Source: JAXIHJ01 sp034189755 (GTDB taxonomy: Bacteria; Planctomycetota; Phycisphaerae; SM23-33). From it: a stretch of DNA of 26,501 nucleotides. The stretch is from positions 1-26,501 of the forward strand of contig JAXIHJ010000056.1 in NCBI GenBank assembly GCA_034189755.1, read 5' to 3'. The notes under the pieces are model-generated. The model searched no databases and was not told the origin of the DNA. It worked only from the letters and a program-made list of their open reading frames with translations. Positions 15,204 through 23,692 of the stretch are shown here, one piece after another. Within the stretch, counting starts at the first letter, position 1. The number at the start of each line of letters is the position of its first letter. Made by a program: the position numbers and the translations under genes.

Positions 15204-15923
15204 ATGGCCAAGGAACCGGACAAACCGGCGGTGGTGCTTCTTTCGGGCGGGCTGGACTCGGCGACGGCGCTGGCGATGGCGCGCGACGAGGGCTTCGCCT
15301 GCCACGCGCTGAGTTTCGACTACGGCCAGCGGCATCGGTTCGAGCTGGCTGCGGCTGAAAAAGTAGCGGCCTCGCTAGGCGCCGTGGAACACCGCATCGT
15401 AAGAATCGACCTCAGCGAGGAAGGCGGATTCGGGAAAAGCGCCCTGACCGACCAGATCGACGTGCCCAAGGATTGCGACGAATCGAAAAACATCCCCGTT
15501 ACATACGTGCCGGCGCGAAACACCATATTCCTGAGCATCGCGCTGGGCTATGCGGAGGTTACGGCTGCGTTCGACATATTCATCGGCGTAAACGCGATTG
15601 ACTACAGCGGCTATCCAGACTGCCGGACGGCGTTTATCGACGCATTTGAGAAACTCGCCAACCTCGCCACGGCTGCGGCCGCCGAGGGCCGGGGCAGGTT
15701 CACCATTCACGCACCCCTGATTCAAATGACCAAGGGCGAGATTATCCGCACGGGGTTGGCGCTCGGCGTGGACTATTCACTGACACACAGTTGCTACGAC
15801 CCGGACTCATCCGGCGCCGCCTGCGGCCGATGCGACGCGTGCCGGCTCCGCCTGGCCGGCTTTGCCGCAGCCAGCGCACAAGACCCGGCGAGGTATCAGG
15901 CAGACGGTTGCGAAATGTCATAG
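15204..15923 (+). CDS. queC: 7-cyano-7-deazaguanine synthase QueC
   Basis: The 239-residue protein opens with the PP-loop SGGLDSATALAMA (14-26), followed by FDYGQRH, YVPARNTIFLS and the conserved GVNAIDYSGYPDCR. It ends with the zinc site in SCYDPDSSGAACGRCDACRLR. QueC converts 7-carboxy-7-deazaguanine to preQ0 using ATP and ammonia. It is divergent from queF, the next reductive step; queD and queE are not in the window. Its 3' end overlaps the convergent porin gene by 6 bases. Confidence 0.95.
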   Translation: MAKEPDKPAVVLLSGGLDSATALAMARDEGFACHALSFDYGQRHRFELAAAEKVAASLGAVEHRIVRIDLSEEGGFGKSALTDQIDVPKDCDESKNIPVTYVPARNTIFLSIALGYAEVTAAFDIFIGVNAIDYSGYPDCRTAFIDAFEKLANLATAAAAEGRGRFTIHAPLIQMTKGEIIRTGLALGVDYSLTHSCYDPDSSGAACGRCDACRLRLAGFAAASAQDPARYQADGCEMS

Positions 15924-17195
15924 CGACATCATGCAGCGGAACCCCATCACGACGGCGTCGTCGGCGTCCGGCTCGGCGCCGGGATTGCAAACGTACTGCA
16001 GCGACGGCGCAAGACTCAGCCAGGGCGAGACCGCAATGTTGTAATACAGCTCCAGTACCGTCTCGCAGTCGGCGGTGAAGCCGGCGTCGCCGCTAAGCCG
16101 GCCCCGCGCGATGCCGAAACCCAGCACGTCATCGTCGCGGGTTGATATAAGGCCCTGGTACTGCGCGCCGATGCTCCAGAAGCAGCTAACCTCGTTGACC
16201 TCCTTGTGGGCCAGGCCGTAACGCGCGAAAAGGCCCAGGCCCTGGGTGTCTTCGGCATCGGCGTTTTCCTTCCATGCCATCTGATCGAAACTGAGGTAGA
16301 AACCCACGTCGTCGCGCTTGATCCTGCCGCTGTCGAAATGCTCCTTAGGCTGCGGGTCGTACCAGAGGCCCGCACGATAGGCGCCAACGAGCACACCGTT
16401 GCTCGAAGGCAGCCGCCCGACAATGCCCGTTTCAAAGATGCCGAAAAAGTAATCTCCATCGTGGAACGCCGTATTGAAGCCGGTCTCCCGAACGTCGGCC
16501 TGGGCGTCGGCGCAGCCGGCTGAGACGTACCAACCGGCCAGCGGATTGTAGTACACCATCACGCCCAGGCCCTTGTCGGGAAACGGGATCGTCGGATTGT
16601 TCACCAGCGCGCCGTTAAGAAATTGCGAGGACTCGTCGTTGGCAAAGGCGTTGCAGTCGAAGGCTACCGGGCAGCCGCGATGTTCGAACCCGCCGGTTAG
16701 GTCGAGTTTGCCGATGCGGACACGCAGCCTGCCGGCAAGCATGGCCTGCTCGTACCACAGCTCGGCCAAGTCAATGGCACGGCAGCCGCTGGCGTCACCG
16801 TTGACACCGAAGACGCTCCCGACGGAAGATTCATCCAGGCCGTCAGACCAACTGCCCTCGGCATTTACGTATATCGAGCCTCCGGGAATGTTCAGGAGCT
16901 TTTCGAGGTCCAGATCGACTTCCAGGTCGTAGCTGCCGGTATGCCGCCCGGCGCGGCGATGCGTCGCCAGGCCGCCGGAGAGGTTTATCTGATAGACCTG
17001 GGTCAGGCTGAGACGAACGGCAATGCCGCTGTCGGCAAGCCGTTCGCCCAGGCTAAACCAATTGTCCGTCAACGTCTCCCGCTCAGCCAAGGCCGGCCAT
17101 TTGCCGCCCTCGCACGAGGGCGGCTCCACCGCAAACAAGTTTCCGCACAAACCCAAAAGGACTAAAACGATTCCAAAAATTCGAGTCAGACGCAT
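15918..17195 (-). CDS. OprB-type carbohydrate-selective porin
   Basis: The protein has 425 residues from ATG 17195, which has GGAG six bases upstream; the frame is open further but without a signal. Residues 1-22 (MRLTRIFGIVLVLLGLCGNL...) form a signal peptide. The rest is rich in short alternating hydrophobic and aromatic strands with Gly/Asp turns, ending in an aromatic strand before MSL, as in outer-membrane beta barrels. Recognisable OprB-family features include LTQVYQINLSGG, LWYEQAM, RIGKLDLTGGFEHRGC, and the GLGVMVYYNPLAGWYVSAG and GLFARYGLA segments. Such porins pass sugars across the outer membrane, which implies a two-membrane cell. It is a single gene, downstream of the feo group on the same strand but 166 bases away. 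Confidence 0.85.
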   Translation of the reverse strand: MRLTRIFGIVLVLLGLCGNLFAVEPPSCEGGKWPALAERETLTDNWFSLGERLADSGIAVRLSLTQVYQINLSGGLATHRRAGRHTGSYDLEVDLDLEKLLNIPGGSIYVNAEGSWSDGLDESSVGSVFGVNGDASGCRAIDLAELWYEQAMLAGRLRVRIGKLDLTGGFEHRGCPVAFDCNAFANDESSQFLNGALVNNPTIPFPDKGLGVMVYYNPLAGWYVSAGCADAQADVRETGFNTAFHDGDYFFGIFETGIVGRLPSSNGVLVGAYRAGLWYDPQPKEHFDSGRIKRDDVGFYLSFDQMAWKENADAEDTQGLGLFARYGLAHKEVNEVSCFWSIGAQYQGLISTRDDDVLGFGIARGRLSGDAGFTADCETVLELYYNIAVSPWLSLAPSLQYVCNPGAEPDADDAVVMGFRCMMSL

Positions 17196-17361
17196 GCCAT
17201 ACTCCAGTTCAACTGTTTCGCAATCTGAACGGGGCAAATCCTATTCAGAGCACACCGAAAGCACAGCGCAATTAGCACGAATCCCATAAAAATATTACCG
17301 ATGTTTTAGCATCTGGCCTTTTCACGGTGCCGATTCAGGGTTTTTCAGAGTCGCAGAGAGT

Positions 17362-17526
17362 TTAAGTGGAGGTCTTTCCGGCCTCGGTAATGGATTCCGG
17401 CGTGTGGCAATTGTCACAGGATGAGCATTTGCAACAGCCTTTGCCTCTCAGGCAGCGGTAGAAGGTATAGCCTCCGTATCCGACGGCCAGTACGATGATG
17501 ATGCCCACAATTACATGTTGCCACAT
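17362..17526 (-). CDS. FeoB-associated Cys-rich small membrane protein
   Basis: This 54-residue protein has one N-terminal membrane helix (5-23, VIVGIIIVLAVGYGGYTFY). A Cys-dense segment follows, RCLRGKGCCKCSSCDNCH, with six Cys in 16 residues, and then a short polar tail. Very small proteins of this build follow feoB in many anaerobes and are catalogued as FeoB-associated; a role in handling ferrous iron at the transporter mouth, like FeoC, has been suggested but not settled. It begins 13 bases after the feoB stop, with GGAG upstream, so it is the last gene of the feo group. Confidence 0.82.
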   Translation of the reverse strand: MWQHVIVGIIIVLAVGYGGYTFYRCLRGKGCCKCSSCDNCHTPESITEAGKTST

Positions 17527-17539
17527 GATCTTCGCTCTC

Positions 17540-19726
17540 CTACATGCCCAGAGCGCTTCCTGCCTGATACACAGCCGTCGTTATGACCCACGCCAAGACG
17601 GTCAGGTAGCTTACCTGCAACAACGCCCACTTCAGCGAGCCGCTCTCGCGCGCGGTAACCACCACGGTGACCATGCATGGCATGCTGATAAGGCAAAAGA
17701 GCATGATGCAGAAACCCTGAAGCGGTGAATACTCCGCCGCAAGCCGGTCGCGCAACAGATGCGACTGCTCGTCGGCATCGGCGCCGACGGAATAAATCAG
17801 GCCCATCTGCCCGACGAACACCTCCTTGGCGGCAAATGCGCCCAGCATGGCGGTGGAGATTTTCCAGTCGAACCCGCACGGCCGAAGCACCGGTGCGACG
17901 GCCCGGCCGATTCTGCCGATGGCGGAGTGCTCCAGCCCGGCCTCCAGCTCGGCGTTGTCGATTTCCGAAAGTCTGTCCCGGATTTGTTCTTTGCCCAGGT
18001 CGGCCCTTGCTGCGATGGTGGTACGTTGCTGCTCGAATGTTTGGACCTGGGTTTCGCTCAAGGCCGGCCAGGTCGCCATCGCCCACAGGATGACGACAAT
18101 CATCAGGATAATCGTCCCCGCCTTTCTGAGGTACAGCCAGGTCCGCTCCCACATGTGTATGGCCAGGCCCTTGACGGTCGGCATGCGATAAGGAGGCAGT
18201 TCCATAACGAAAGGCATCGCCTCTCCGCGCAGCAGTGTCTTCCGTAAGAGCTTGGCGCAGACTATCGCCAGGATGATGCCGATTAGATATATCGCAAAAA
18301 GCAGCATCGCCTGGTTGGTCACGTTGAATATGCCCAATGCCTTAAAGACTGTCCGCGGCGGGAAGAAGGCGCCGAGTATAAGCAGGTAGATCGGCATACG
18401 GGCCGCACAACTCATCAGCGGAAGCACAAGTATGGTGGTCAGCCGGTCTCGGCGGGCTTCGAGCGTGCGTGTGGCCATGATGCCGGGCACGGTGCAGCCA
18501 AAACCAATCAACATCGGAATAAAGCTCTTGCCGTGCAGACCGATCTTGTGCATCAGCCGGTCGATTACGAAGGCGGCCCTGGCCATGTAGCCGGTGTCCT
18601 CCAGTATGGAAATGGCCATAAACAGCAGCATGATAAGCGGCACGAACACGACCACCTGCCCTACGCCGCCGATTATGCCGTCAACGACCAGGCTTTCCAG
18701 TACGCCCTGGCCCGGCCAAGCCTCGATGACCCAGCTTCGCAGTTCGCCCAGCCGCCCGTCCAGGAAATCCACCGCCGGGTTGCCGAACGCAAAAGTAAAC
18801 TGAAAAACCATGTACATCAGCAGCGCGAATATCGGCAACCCCAGCCAGCGATTGGTCAGCACCGCGTCGATTTTGTCGCTGCTGGCATGGCGGGCCTCGA
18901 CGGTCTGCGTTACCGATTCGGTGCAGGCCCCGGAGATATAACCGTAGCGCCGGTCGGCGAGAATAATCTCGGCCGGGTCGCCGCAGATGCCTTCGACGTG
19001 GTGTTTGATCCGGTCGGCCTCGGCAAGCAATTCCTCGGTGTGGGCCGGACAAAGGCGGTTAATCCGCCTTGCCGTTTCCTCGTCGCCTTCCAGCAGCTTG
19101 ACGGCGAACCAGCGGTCGTGATGGTCAAGCCGGCATCTTTGGCGAATCAGGTCCGTCAGTTGCTTAACGTGCGGCTCGATCTCCGGGCCATAGTTGGGCC
19201 GGCGCTGCTTGGCGATGGCTGCGGCGGGGTCTTGGGCGATGGCTACCACCGCGTCCAGCAACGCGCTTATTCCCCTGTTCTTGTGGCCGACGGTCTTGAC
19301 AATCGGCACGCCGAGCAACTCAGCCAGGGCCTGCTCGTCGATGTTGCAGCCGCGGTTTTCGGCGACATCGGACATGTTGAACGCAAGCACCAGCGGCACG
19401 GACAACTCGGCAAGCTGCGTGGCGAGGTAAAGGTTACGCTCGAGGTTAGACGAATCAACGATGTCCACCACGACGTCGGGCTTGTCTTCCAGCAGGACGT
19501 TTCGCGCGACGACTTCTTCAACACTGTAGGCGGTCAGGCTGTATGTGCCGGGTAAGTCCACGATGTTCAGCTCCACGTCGTTGTGGCGGGCGAAGCCTTC
19601 CTTCTTCTCGACCGTTACGCCGGGATAGTTACCCACGTGCTGGCGGGAACCGGTAATGGCGTTGAAGACCGTGGTCTTGCCGGCGTTGGGGTTTCCGGCC
19701 AGGGCAATGGTGTACCTGCTTTTCAT
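17540..19726 (-). CDS. feoB: Ferrous iron transporter FeoB
   Basis: The 728-residue protein has the N-terminal G domain: G1 GNPNAGKT (11-18), G2 Thr38 in PGVTVE, G3 DLPG (57-60), and G4 NMSD (117-120). A helical GDI-like spacer comes next, then a membrane domain with the two Gate motifs, seen here as GGVGQVVVFVPLIMLLFMAI and LMSCAARMPIYLLILGAFF. It imports Fe2+ across the inner membrane, controlled by GTP binding. The start ATG has AAGGA about 8 bases upstream. It follows feoA by 21 bases and precedes the Cys-rich small protein. Length and motif set are complete. Confidence 0.96.
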   Translation of the reverse strand: MKSRYTIALAGNPNAGKTTVFNAITGSRQHVGNYPGVTVEKKEGFARHNDVELNIVDLPGTYSLTAYSVEEVVARNVLLEDKPDVVVDIVDSSNLERNLYLATQLAELSVPLVLAFNMSDVAENRGCNIDEQALAELLGVPIVKTVGHKNRGISALLDAVVAIAQDPAAAIAKQRRPNYGPEIEPHVKQLTDLIRQRCRLDHHDRWFAVKLLEGDEETARRINRLCPAHTEELLAEADRIKHHVEGICGDPAEIILADRRYGYISGACTESVTQTVEARHASSDKIDAVLTNRWLGLPIFALLMYMVFQFTFAFGNPAVDFLDGRLGELRSWVIEAWPGQGVLESLVVDGIIGGVGQVVVFVPLIMLLFMAISILEDTGYMARAAFVIDRLMHKIGLHGKSFIPMLIGFGCTVPGIMATRTLEARRDRLTTILVLPLMSCAARMPIYLLILGAFFPPRTVFKALGIFNVTNQAMLLFAIYLIGIILAIVCAKLLRKTLLRGEAMPFVMELPPYRMPTVKGLAIHMWERTWLYLRKAGTIILMIVVILWAMATWPALSETQVQTFEQQRTTIAARADLGKEQIRDRLSEIDNAELEAGLEHSAIGRIGRAVAPVLRPCGFDWKISTAMLGAFAAKEVFVGQMGLIYSVGADADEQSHLLRDRLAAEYSPLQGFCIMLFCLISMPCMVTVVVTARESGSLKWALLQVSYLTVLAWVITTAVYQAGSALGM

Positions 19727-19747
19727 GGGCAGCGTCCTTACGCAAGC

Positions 19748-20002
19748 TTAGATAAGACTGACTCGAATCCTATGGACCATGCCGTGGCCGAGCAGGAGCC
19801 TTGTGTTCTTGACGGTGATTATGAACGGCCCCGGGCTGCCCTTGGCCAACACGCGGAAGCTTATGCCCGGCGTCAGGCCCATCTCCGCCAGGCGATGCTG
19901 GAACCCCCTCCCGCCATGGGCGCTGTGAAATGTAACTTCCTGGCCGACCGACGCCATCGCCAGCGGCATGGCTGTCGCTTCGCCTTTATCCTTAACACTC
20001 AC
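19748..20002 (-). CDS. feoA: FeoA-domain protein
   Basis: The 84-residue protein is almost entirely one SH3-like FeoA domain: FQHRLAEMGLTPGISFRVL (34-52), SPGPFIITVKNTRLLLGHGMV, and RIRVSLI at the end. FeoA binds FeoB in the cytoplasm and is needed for iron uptake. The start is a GTG at 20002, whose ribosome site (TAGGATCC) overlaps the stop of the preceding regulator gene, which implies coupling. There are two separate FeoA domains in this operon, this one and that at the end of the DtxR protein. Confidence 0.93.
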   Translation of the reverse strand: MSVKDKGEATAMPLAMASVGQEVTFHSAHGGRGFQHRLAEMGLTPGISFRVLAKGSPGPFIITVKNTRLLLGHGMVHRIRVSLI

Positions 20003-20008
20003 AGGATC

Positions 20009-20779
20009 CTACTCCACCTCGATGCCTTCGGCCTCGGCCTTCCGGAGTGAAAGGTTGTAGCCGCGCACCTTGATCTCCATCGGATCGCCCAGCGGCGCAA
20101 CGCGAAGCACCGACACAACAGTATTGCGAACCAAACCCATATCAACCAGTCGGCGGTTCGCAGCCGCTGCGCCGGCTATACGCGTGATTCTGGCCTTTTG
20201 GCCGGGCTTAATATCAGCCAGCGTTCTGATCATTGCGTTGCCCTGTTCCTTATGAAGCGATCTGAACTGCTTTACGGTTTCAGCAAGACACTCCGGACAT
20301 AGGTCCGGATTAATCCCATTCGAGCAGCTTTTATAAAATGCGTCGATCCACCCCTGGCCCGCCCGTGGACAGCAATGGATAAACTCCGCAAATTCGCTCA
20401 GACGCCGCATCAGCTTCTCGTCAACGGAATGCTCCATGCGGCAGGCGTTGGCGTCGGCGCTTTCGGAATCCAAACCCAGCACGTCCGTCAGGAACCTGCG
20501 AATGGCCTGGTGTCGTCCGCTGACTCGCTCCGCCGCCTGTCGGCCCATGGCCGTGAGCGTAACGACCTGGTAGGGGTCATAATTGACCATGTCGCGCTTG
20601 GCCAGCGTCTTCAGGGCGGCTGTAACCGAAGGCATGCCAACCTCAAGCCGCTTGGCAATATCACGAACTCGCGCGACCCGCCCCGTGCGCTCAAGGATCA
20701 GGATCGCCTCCAGGTAATTCTCCAGAGAAGGCGTCAGCTTTTTCTTTTTAGCTACGGCAGCCATCACATTCTCGGACAC
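20009..20779 (-). CDS. DtxR/MntR-family metal-dependent regulator with C-terminal FeoA domain
   Basis: The 256-residue protein begins with a winged helix-turn-helix (about 14-75, including YLEAILILERTGRVARVRDIAKR). It continues with the DtxR dimerisation and metal-binding domain: GRHQAIRRFL with His90, and ACRMEH with Cys113, Glu116 and His117. A Cys-rich link follows (Cys136, 137, 152, 161, 164), then an FeoA/SH3 domain (182-256, ending RGYNLSLRKAEAEGIEVE). Such proteins repress iron uptake genes when Fe2+ or Mn2+ is plentiful. It leads the feo operon, so autoregulation is likely. The start is either GTG 20779 or ATG 20764; neither has a strong ribosome site. The metal is inferred from the operon. 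Confidence 0.92.
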   Translation of the reverse strand: MSENVMAAVAKKKKLTPSLENYLEAILILERTGRVARVRDIAKRLEVGMPSVTAALKTLAKRDMVNYDPYQVVTLTAMGRQAAERVSGRHQAIRRFLTDVLGLDSESADANACRMEHSVDEKLMRRLSEFAEFIHCCPRAGQGWIDAFYKSCSNGINPDLCPECLAETVKQFRSLHKEQGNAMIRTLADIKPGQKARITRIAGAAAANRRLVDMGLVRNTVVSVLRVAPLGDPMEIKVRGYNLSLRKAEAEGIEVE

Positions 20780-20786
20780 GGCAAAA

Positions 20787-20830
20787 GTTCAATGAGGTGA
20801 ACATTGTATGTTTTATCAAAGAATCGGCAA
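20787..20830 (-). promoter_or_regulatory. Candidate feo operon promoter with overlapping operator
   Basis: Reading on the minus strand, TTGCCG (20830-20825) stands 16 bases before TACAAT (20808-20803), a good sigma-70-type pair about 23 bases upstream of the GTG start. Two inverted repeats overlap or abut the -10: CAATG/CATTG (arms 20790-20794 and 20802-20806) and GTTCA/TGAAC (20787-20791 and 20798-20802). A dimeric regulator bound there would block the promoter, and the DtxR-FeoA protein just downstream is the natural candidate. Confidence 0.5.
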
Positions 20831-20962
20831 GTAAAAAAATGCCTTGTTTTCAGTTTTTTTCCTGGGGGTTGGGACCATGTTGCCACGTGCGTCTTAATCT
20901 GCTTATATAAAAGGGGTTACAAAAAACCAAGACGTGCGGTGTCTATTGCTTCTTAGGTGCTC

Positions 20963-22456
20963 TTATCGAACTTGGCGGGCGAGCCGTTCAGCGGCAGCCT
21001 GGGGCTGGCCGAAAATACTCAGCAGATACCAGCTTGCCAGCACGACCTCCGGCCCGGCGTATCGCCCGGGATTCTCGAGCATAGCTCGCAGATGTTCGGC
21101 CGAGTCAGTTGCGCCAAAGCGGCCAAGCGTCAGCGCTGCATCGGTGACTAGTTCGCTGTAGGGGCTTTTCAGCAGCGGCCGAGCCAGCTCACATGCGGCG
21201 CGGCTTTTCGCCTGAAGCAGGCCGGCGGCGACGGCGCGAACGAACGCGCAGTGGCGTCCGGCAAGAATTTTCTTGAGGTCGGCCAGGCCTTGAGGCTCGC
21301 CAAGGTCGATGAGCAGCGCAGCGGCGCGGGCGACGTAGACGTGTTCCGGCTGCATCGTCTGGACGCGGGAATCGAACGAGTCGAGGTAGGCTCGTAGTGC
21401 CGGGACGTAGAGGCCGCATTCGGCTCTGCGGTCATCGATGTCTTGCCGAGCGCGGTCCAGCAGATAACCGACCACGACCGGGTGCCCGGCCGCAATGACC
21501 CTGCACGCCAGATCGGCGGCTTCCTTCGGTCGGTCCGCCCGCATAAGCTCGAACCGCGCCAGCAGACCCACCGTCTCGTTTCGTTCGCTGACGGCCCGAA
21601 GCGCTACGCCGGCGTTCCGGCTTGAGGCAAGTATGTTCAAAAGACGCACGCGAAACACCATGTGGCGAGAGTTGCGGATCGCATTACCCATAACGACCGG
21701 CGCACGGTCGGAAACCGTCGAGATTGCGCGGTAGGCTGCAAGGCGAAGCGGCACGGGCTTGTCCGGCCCGGTCAGAGCCTCCGCCAGTTCGGCCGCTGCG
21801 GATGTCTTGTCTTCAACGATCTGTTCCATAAGGAGCATCAGGACTCCGGGCGGAGTCTGATCGTTTTGCACGAGCTTGCGCAGCGGTGCCAGTTGTTCGC
21901 GACGCCCCATCCCCAGCAGGCTGACCCGCCCCATGCAGGCGGTAGCCAGGTCTTTCGAGCCGGTCAGTTGCCTCAGTGTCTCTGCCGCGGCTTGTCCATG
22001 GCCGCGTCGCAGCAACCCACGGGCCGCGAGGCAACGAATGGTCTCATCGGGATCCTGAAGCATCTCGACTAAATGGCTGGGCGGAATCTGCCTAAGCTGC
22101 GCAAGCCTGACGGCGGCCTCACGGCGAACCTGCCGGGCGGTGTCTTTATGGATTCGTTCCAGTAGTGCTTCAACCGCTTCATCGCCGGCCAATTCGCCCA
22201 GTGCCGCTGTGGCTACACGGCGCCTATGCTCATCGCCGCATCGCGCCAGGGCCTTCAGAAGCGGGAGCAGCCGCTTATCGTCGGTAGATTTCAGTGTCGC
22301 TATGGCCCAGGCCGAGGAGTCCGGATCGTTCAGGACGTTTGAGAGATAGGCTTCGGCGGCGGGCGTTGGTGTGTCGCCCGGCTTGCCGATTGCCGCCGTG
22401 GCGAGTATTCCAAGACCCGCCAACAGCCAACTCGCGGCCGCCGTAGCTCGTAACAC
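20963..22456 (-). CDS. Exported HEAT-repeat protein
   Basis: The 497-residue protein has a signal peptide (1-25, with LLAGLGILATAAIG). Nearly all the rest is made of HEAT-type helical repeats of about 30-35 residues, for example DEHRRRVATAALGELAGDEAVEALLERI, RQVRREAAVRLAQL, and DETIRCLAARGLLRRG. Such solenoids bind other proteins; no catalytic motif is seen. It starts with GTG 22456, with AGGAAG upstream. It follows the MoxR gene by 50 bases and is probably co-transcribed. No partner can be named. The repeats are irregular in the middle third (about 210-330), but helix pairing can still be followed. Confidence 0.82.
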   Translation of the reverse strand: MLRATAAASWLLAGLGILATAAIGKPGDTPTPAAEAYLSNVLNDPDSSAWAIATLKSTDDKRLLPLLKALARCGDEHRRRVATAALGELAGDEAVEALLERIHKDTARQVRREAAVRLAQLRQIPPSHLVEMLQDPDETIRCLAARGLLRRGHGQAAAETLRQLTGSKDLATACMGRVSLLGMGRREQLAPLRKLVQNDQTPPGVLMLLMEQIVEDKTSAAAELAEALTGPDKPVPLRLAAYRAISTVSDRAPVVMGNAIRNSRHMVFRVRLLNILASSRNAGVALRAVSERNETVGLLARFELMRADRPKEAADLACRVIAAGHPVVVGYLLDRARQDIDDRRAECGLYVPALRAYLDSFDSRVQTMQPEHVYVARAAALLIDLGEPQGLADLKKILAGRHCAFVRAVAAGLLQAKSRAACELARPLLKSPYSELVTDAALTLGRFGATDSAEHLRAMLENPGRYAGPEVVLASWYLLSIFGQPQAAAERLARQVR

Positions 22457-22506
22457 TCTTATACTTCCTCTCTGAAGCCAACTGCCGCTTATCCGTCGCG
22501 CCGGGT

Positions 22507-23556
22507 CTATTCGCCGGGGCCGGCCTGTTCGGCCGCGTAATCCTGAGCCTGCGGTTCGGGTATGGCCTGTAGGAGCATCTCGATGACGCTGTCGGGCGTC
22601 ACGGACTCGGCGTCGGCGTTGAAGTTGGTGTAGATTCGATGGCGCAACACAGTGTGCGTTACCGCACGAACATCTTCGCAGGCAACCTGGAACCGGCCTC
22701 TCAGCATCGCCCGGCTCTTTGCGCCGAGGATCAGATACTGCGCCGCCCGGGGCCCGGCGCCCCAGGTAAGGTAATCCTTGACAAACTGCGGGGCGGTGCT
22801 GTCCGGCGGGCGCGTCGCCCGCGTGAGGTTCACCGCGTAGTCCACCACGTGCTGCGAGACCGGAATCTTACGGACTATTCGCTGTAGCGCCAGGATATCT
22901 TCCTGGCCCAATACCGTCTCAGGGACCGACTGGCTCGGCATCGTAGTCGTCTTGGCGATTAGCCGCTCCTCGTCTCGCGAGGGATAATCCACCAGCACCA
23001 TGAACATAAAGCGGTCCAACTGGGCCTCGGGCAGCGGATAGGTACCTTCCTGCTCGATCGGGTTCTGCGTGGCCAGGACGAAAAAGGGCTGCTCCAGCGA
23101 GTATGTGTTTCCGCCGGCTGTTACGTAATACTCCTGCATCGCCTGCAAGAGCGCCGCCTGTGTCTTGGGCGGCGTGCGATTGATTTCATCGGCCAGGATC
23201 ACATTGGCAAAAACCGGGCCTTTGACGAACCGAAACGCGCGCCGGCCGGTGGTCAGGTCCTCTTCAATCACGTCTGTGCCGGTAATGTCGGACGGCATCA
23301 AATCCGGCGTGAACTGGATGCGTTTGAACGACAGCTTGAGCACGTCGGCCAGCGTGGAGATCATGAGTGTTTTGGCCAGACCGGGCACGCCCACCAGCAA
23401 GCAGTGCCCGCGGCTAAGCATCGCCTGCAACAACATCTCGATGACGGCATCCTGACCGATTATGACCTTGTGCAGTTCGGCTAGCAGTTTGGCCTTGGCC
23501 TTGTTGAGATTCTCAATGATGCGCAAGTCCGCCGGCTGCTTCGACGCCTGGGTCAT
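22507..23556 (-). CDS. MoxR-family AAA+ ATPase
   Basis: The 349-residue protein has the MoxR order of motifs: Walker A GVPGLAKT (56-63), Walker B VILADEIN (119-126), the MoxR signature NRTPPKTQAALLQAMQE, and the sensor and second signature segment ATQNPIEQEGTYPLPEAQLDRFMF (about 162-185). These are cytoplasmic chaperone-like ATPases that insert cofactors or remodel von Willebrand-type partners. The ATG at 23556 has GGAG 8 bases upstream and was preferred to an earlier in-frame start at 23616. The usual neighbours (DUF58 and VWA proteins) are absent; instead a HEAT-repeat exported protein follows. Confidence 0.93.
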   Translation of the reverse strand: MTQASKQPADLRIIENLNKAKAKLLAELHKVIIGQDAVIEMLLQAMLSRGHCLLVGVPGLAKTLMISTLADVLKLSFKRIQFTPDLMPSDITGTDVIEEDLTTGRRAFRFVKGPVFANVILADEINRTPPKTQAALLQAMQEYYVTAGGNTYSLEQPFFVLATQNPIEQEGTYPLPEAQLDRFMFMVLVDYPSRDEERLIAKTTTMPSQSVPETVLGQEDILALQRIVRKIPVSQHVVDYAVNLTRATRPPDSTAPQFVKDYLTWGAGPRAAQYLILGAKSRAMLRGRFQVACEDVRAVTHTVLRHRIYTNFNADAESVTPDSVIEMLLQAIPEPQAQDYAAEQAGPGE

Positions 23557-23692
23557 AGCTGTCTCTCCTGCGGGCGGTTCCGGCAAGGACACGCCCTCTA
23601 ACAATACAATACGCACCGGGAAGGTAAGTTATCCTAAGACAAACGCATTGAAAACTCTAATCTTGCATCGCGCCGTCGGCAGGATTGTGCCC

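Noticed and set aside
18533..19555. 340-codon plus-strand frame opposite feoB
   Set aside because: Antisense shadow; feoB has all its G motifs.
20870..20960. Terminator between the HEAT gene and the feo promoter
   Set aside because: CGTCTT and AAGACG copies lie about 35 bases apart, but the arms are short and interrupted, and there is no proper T-run.
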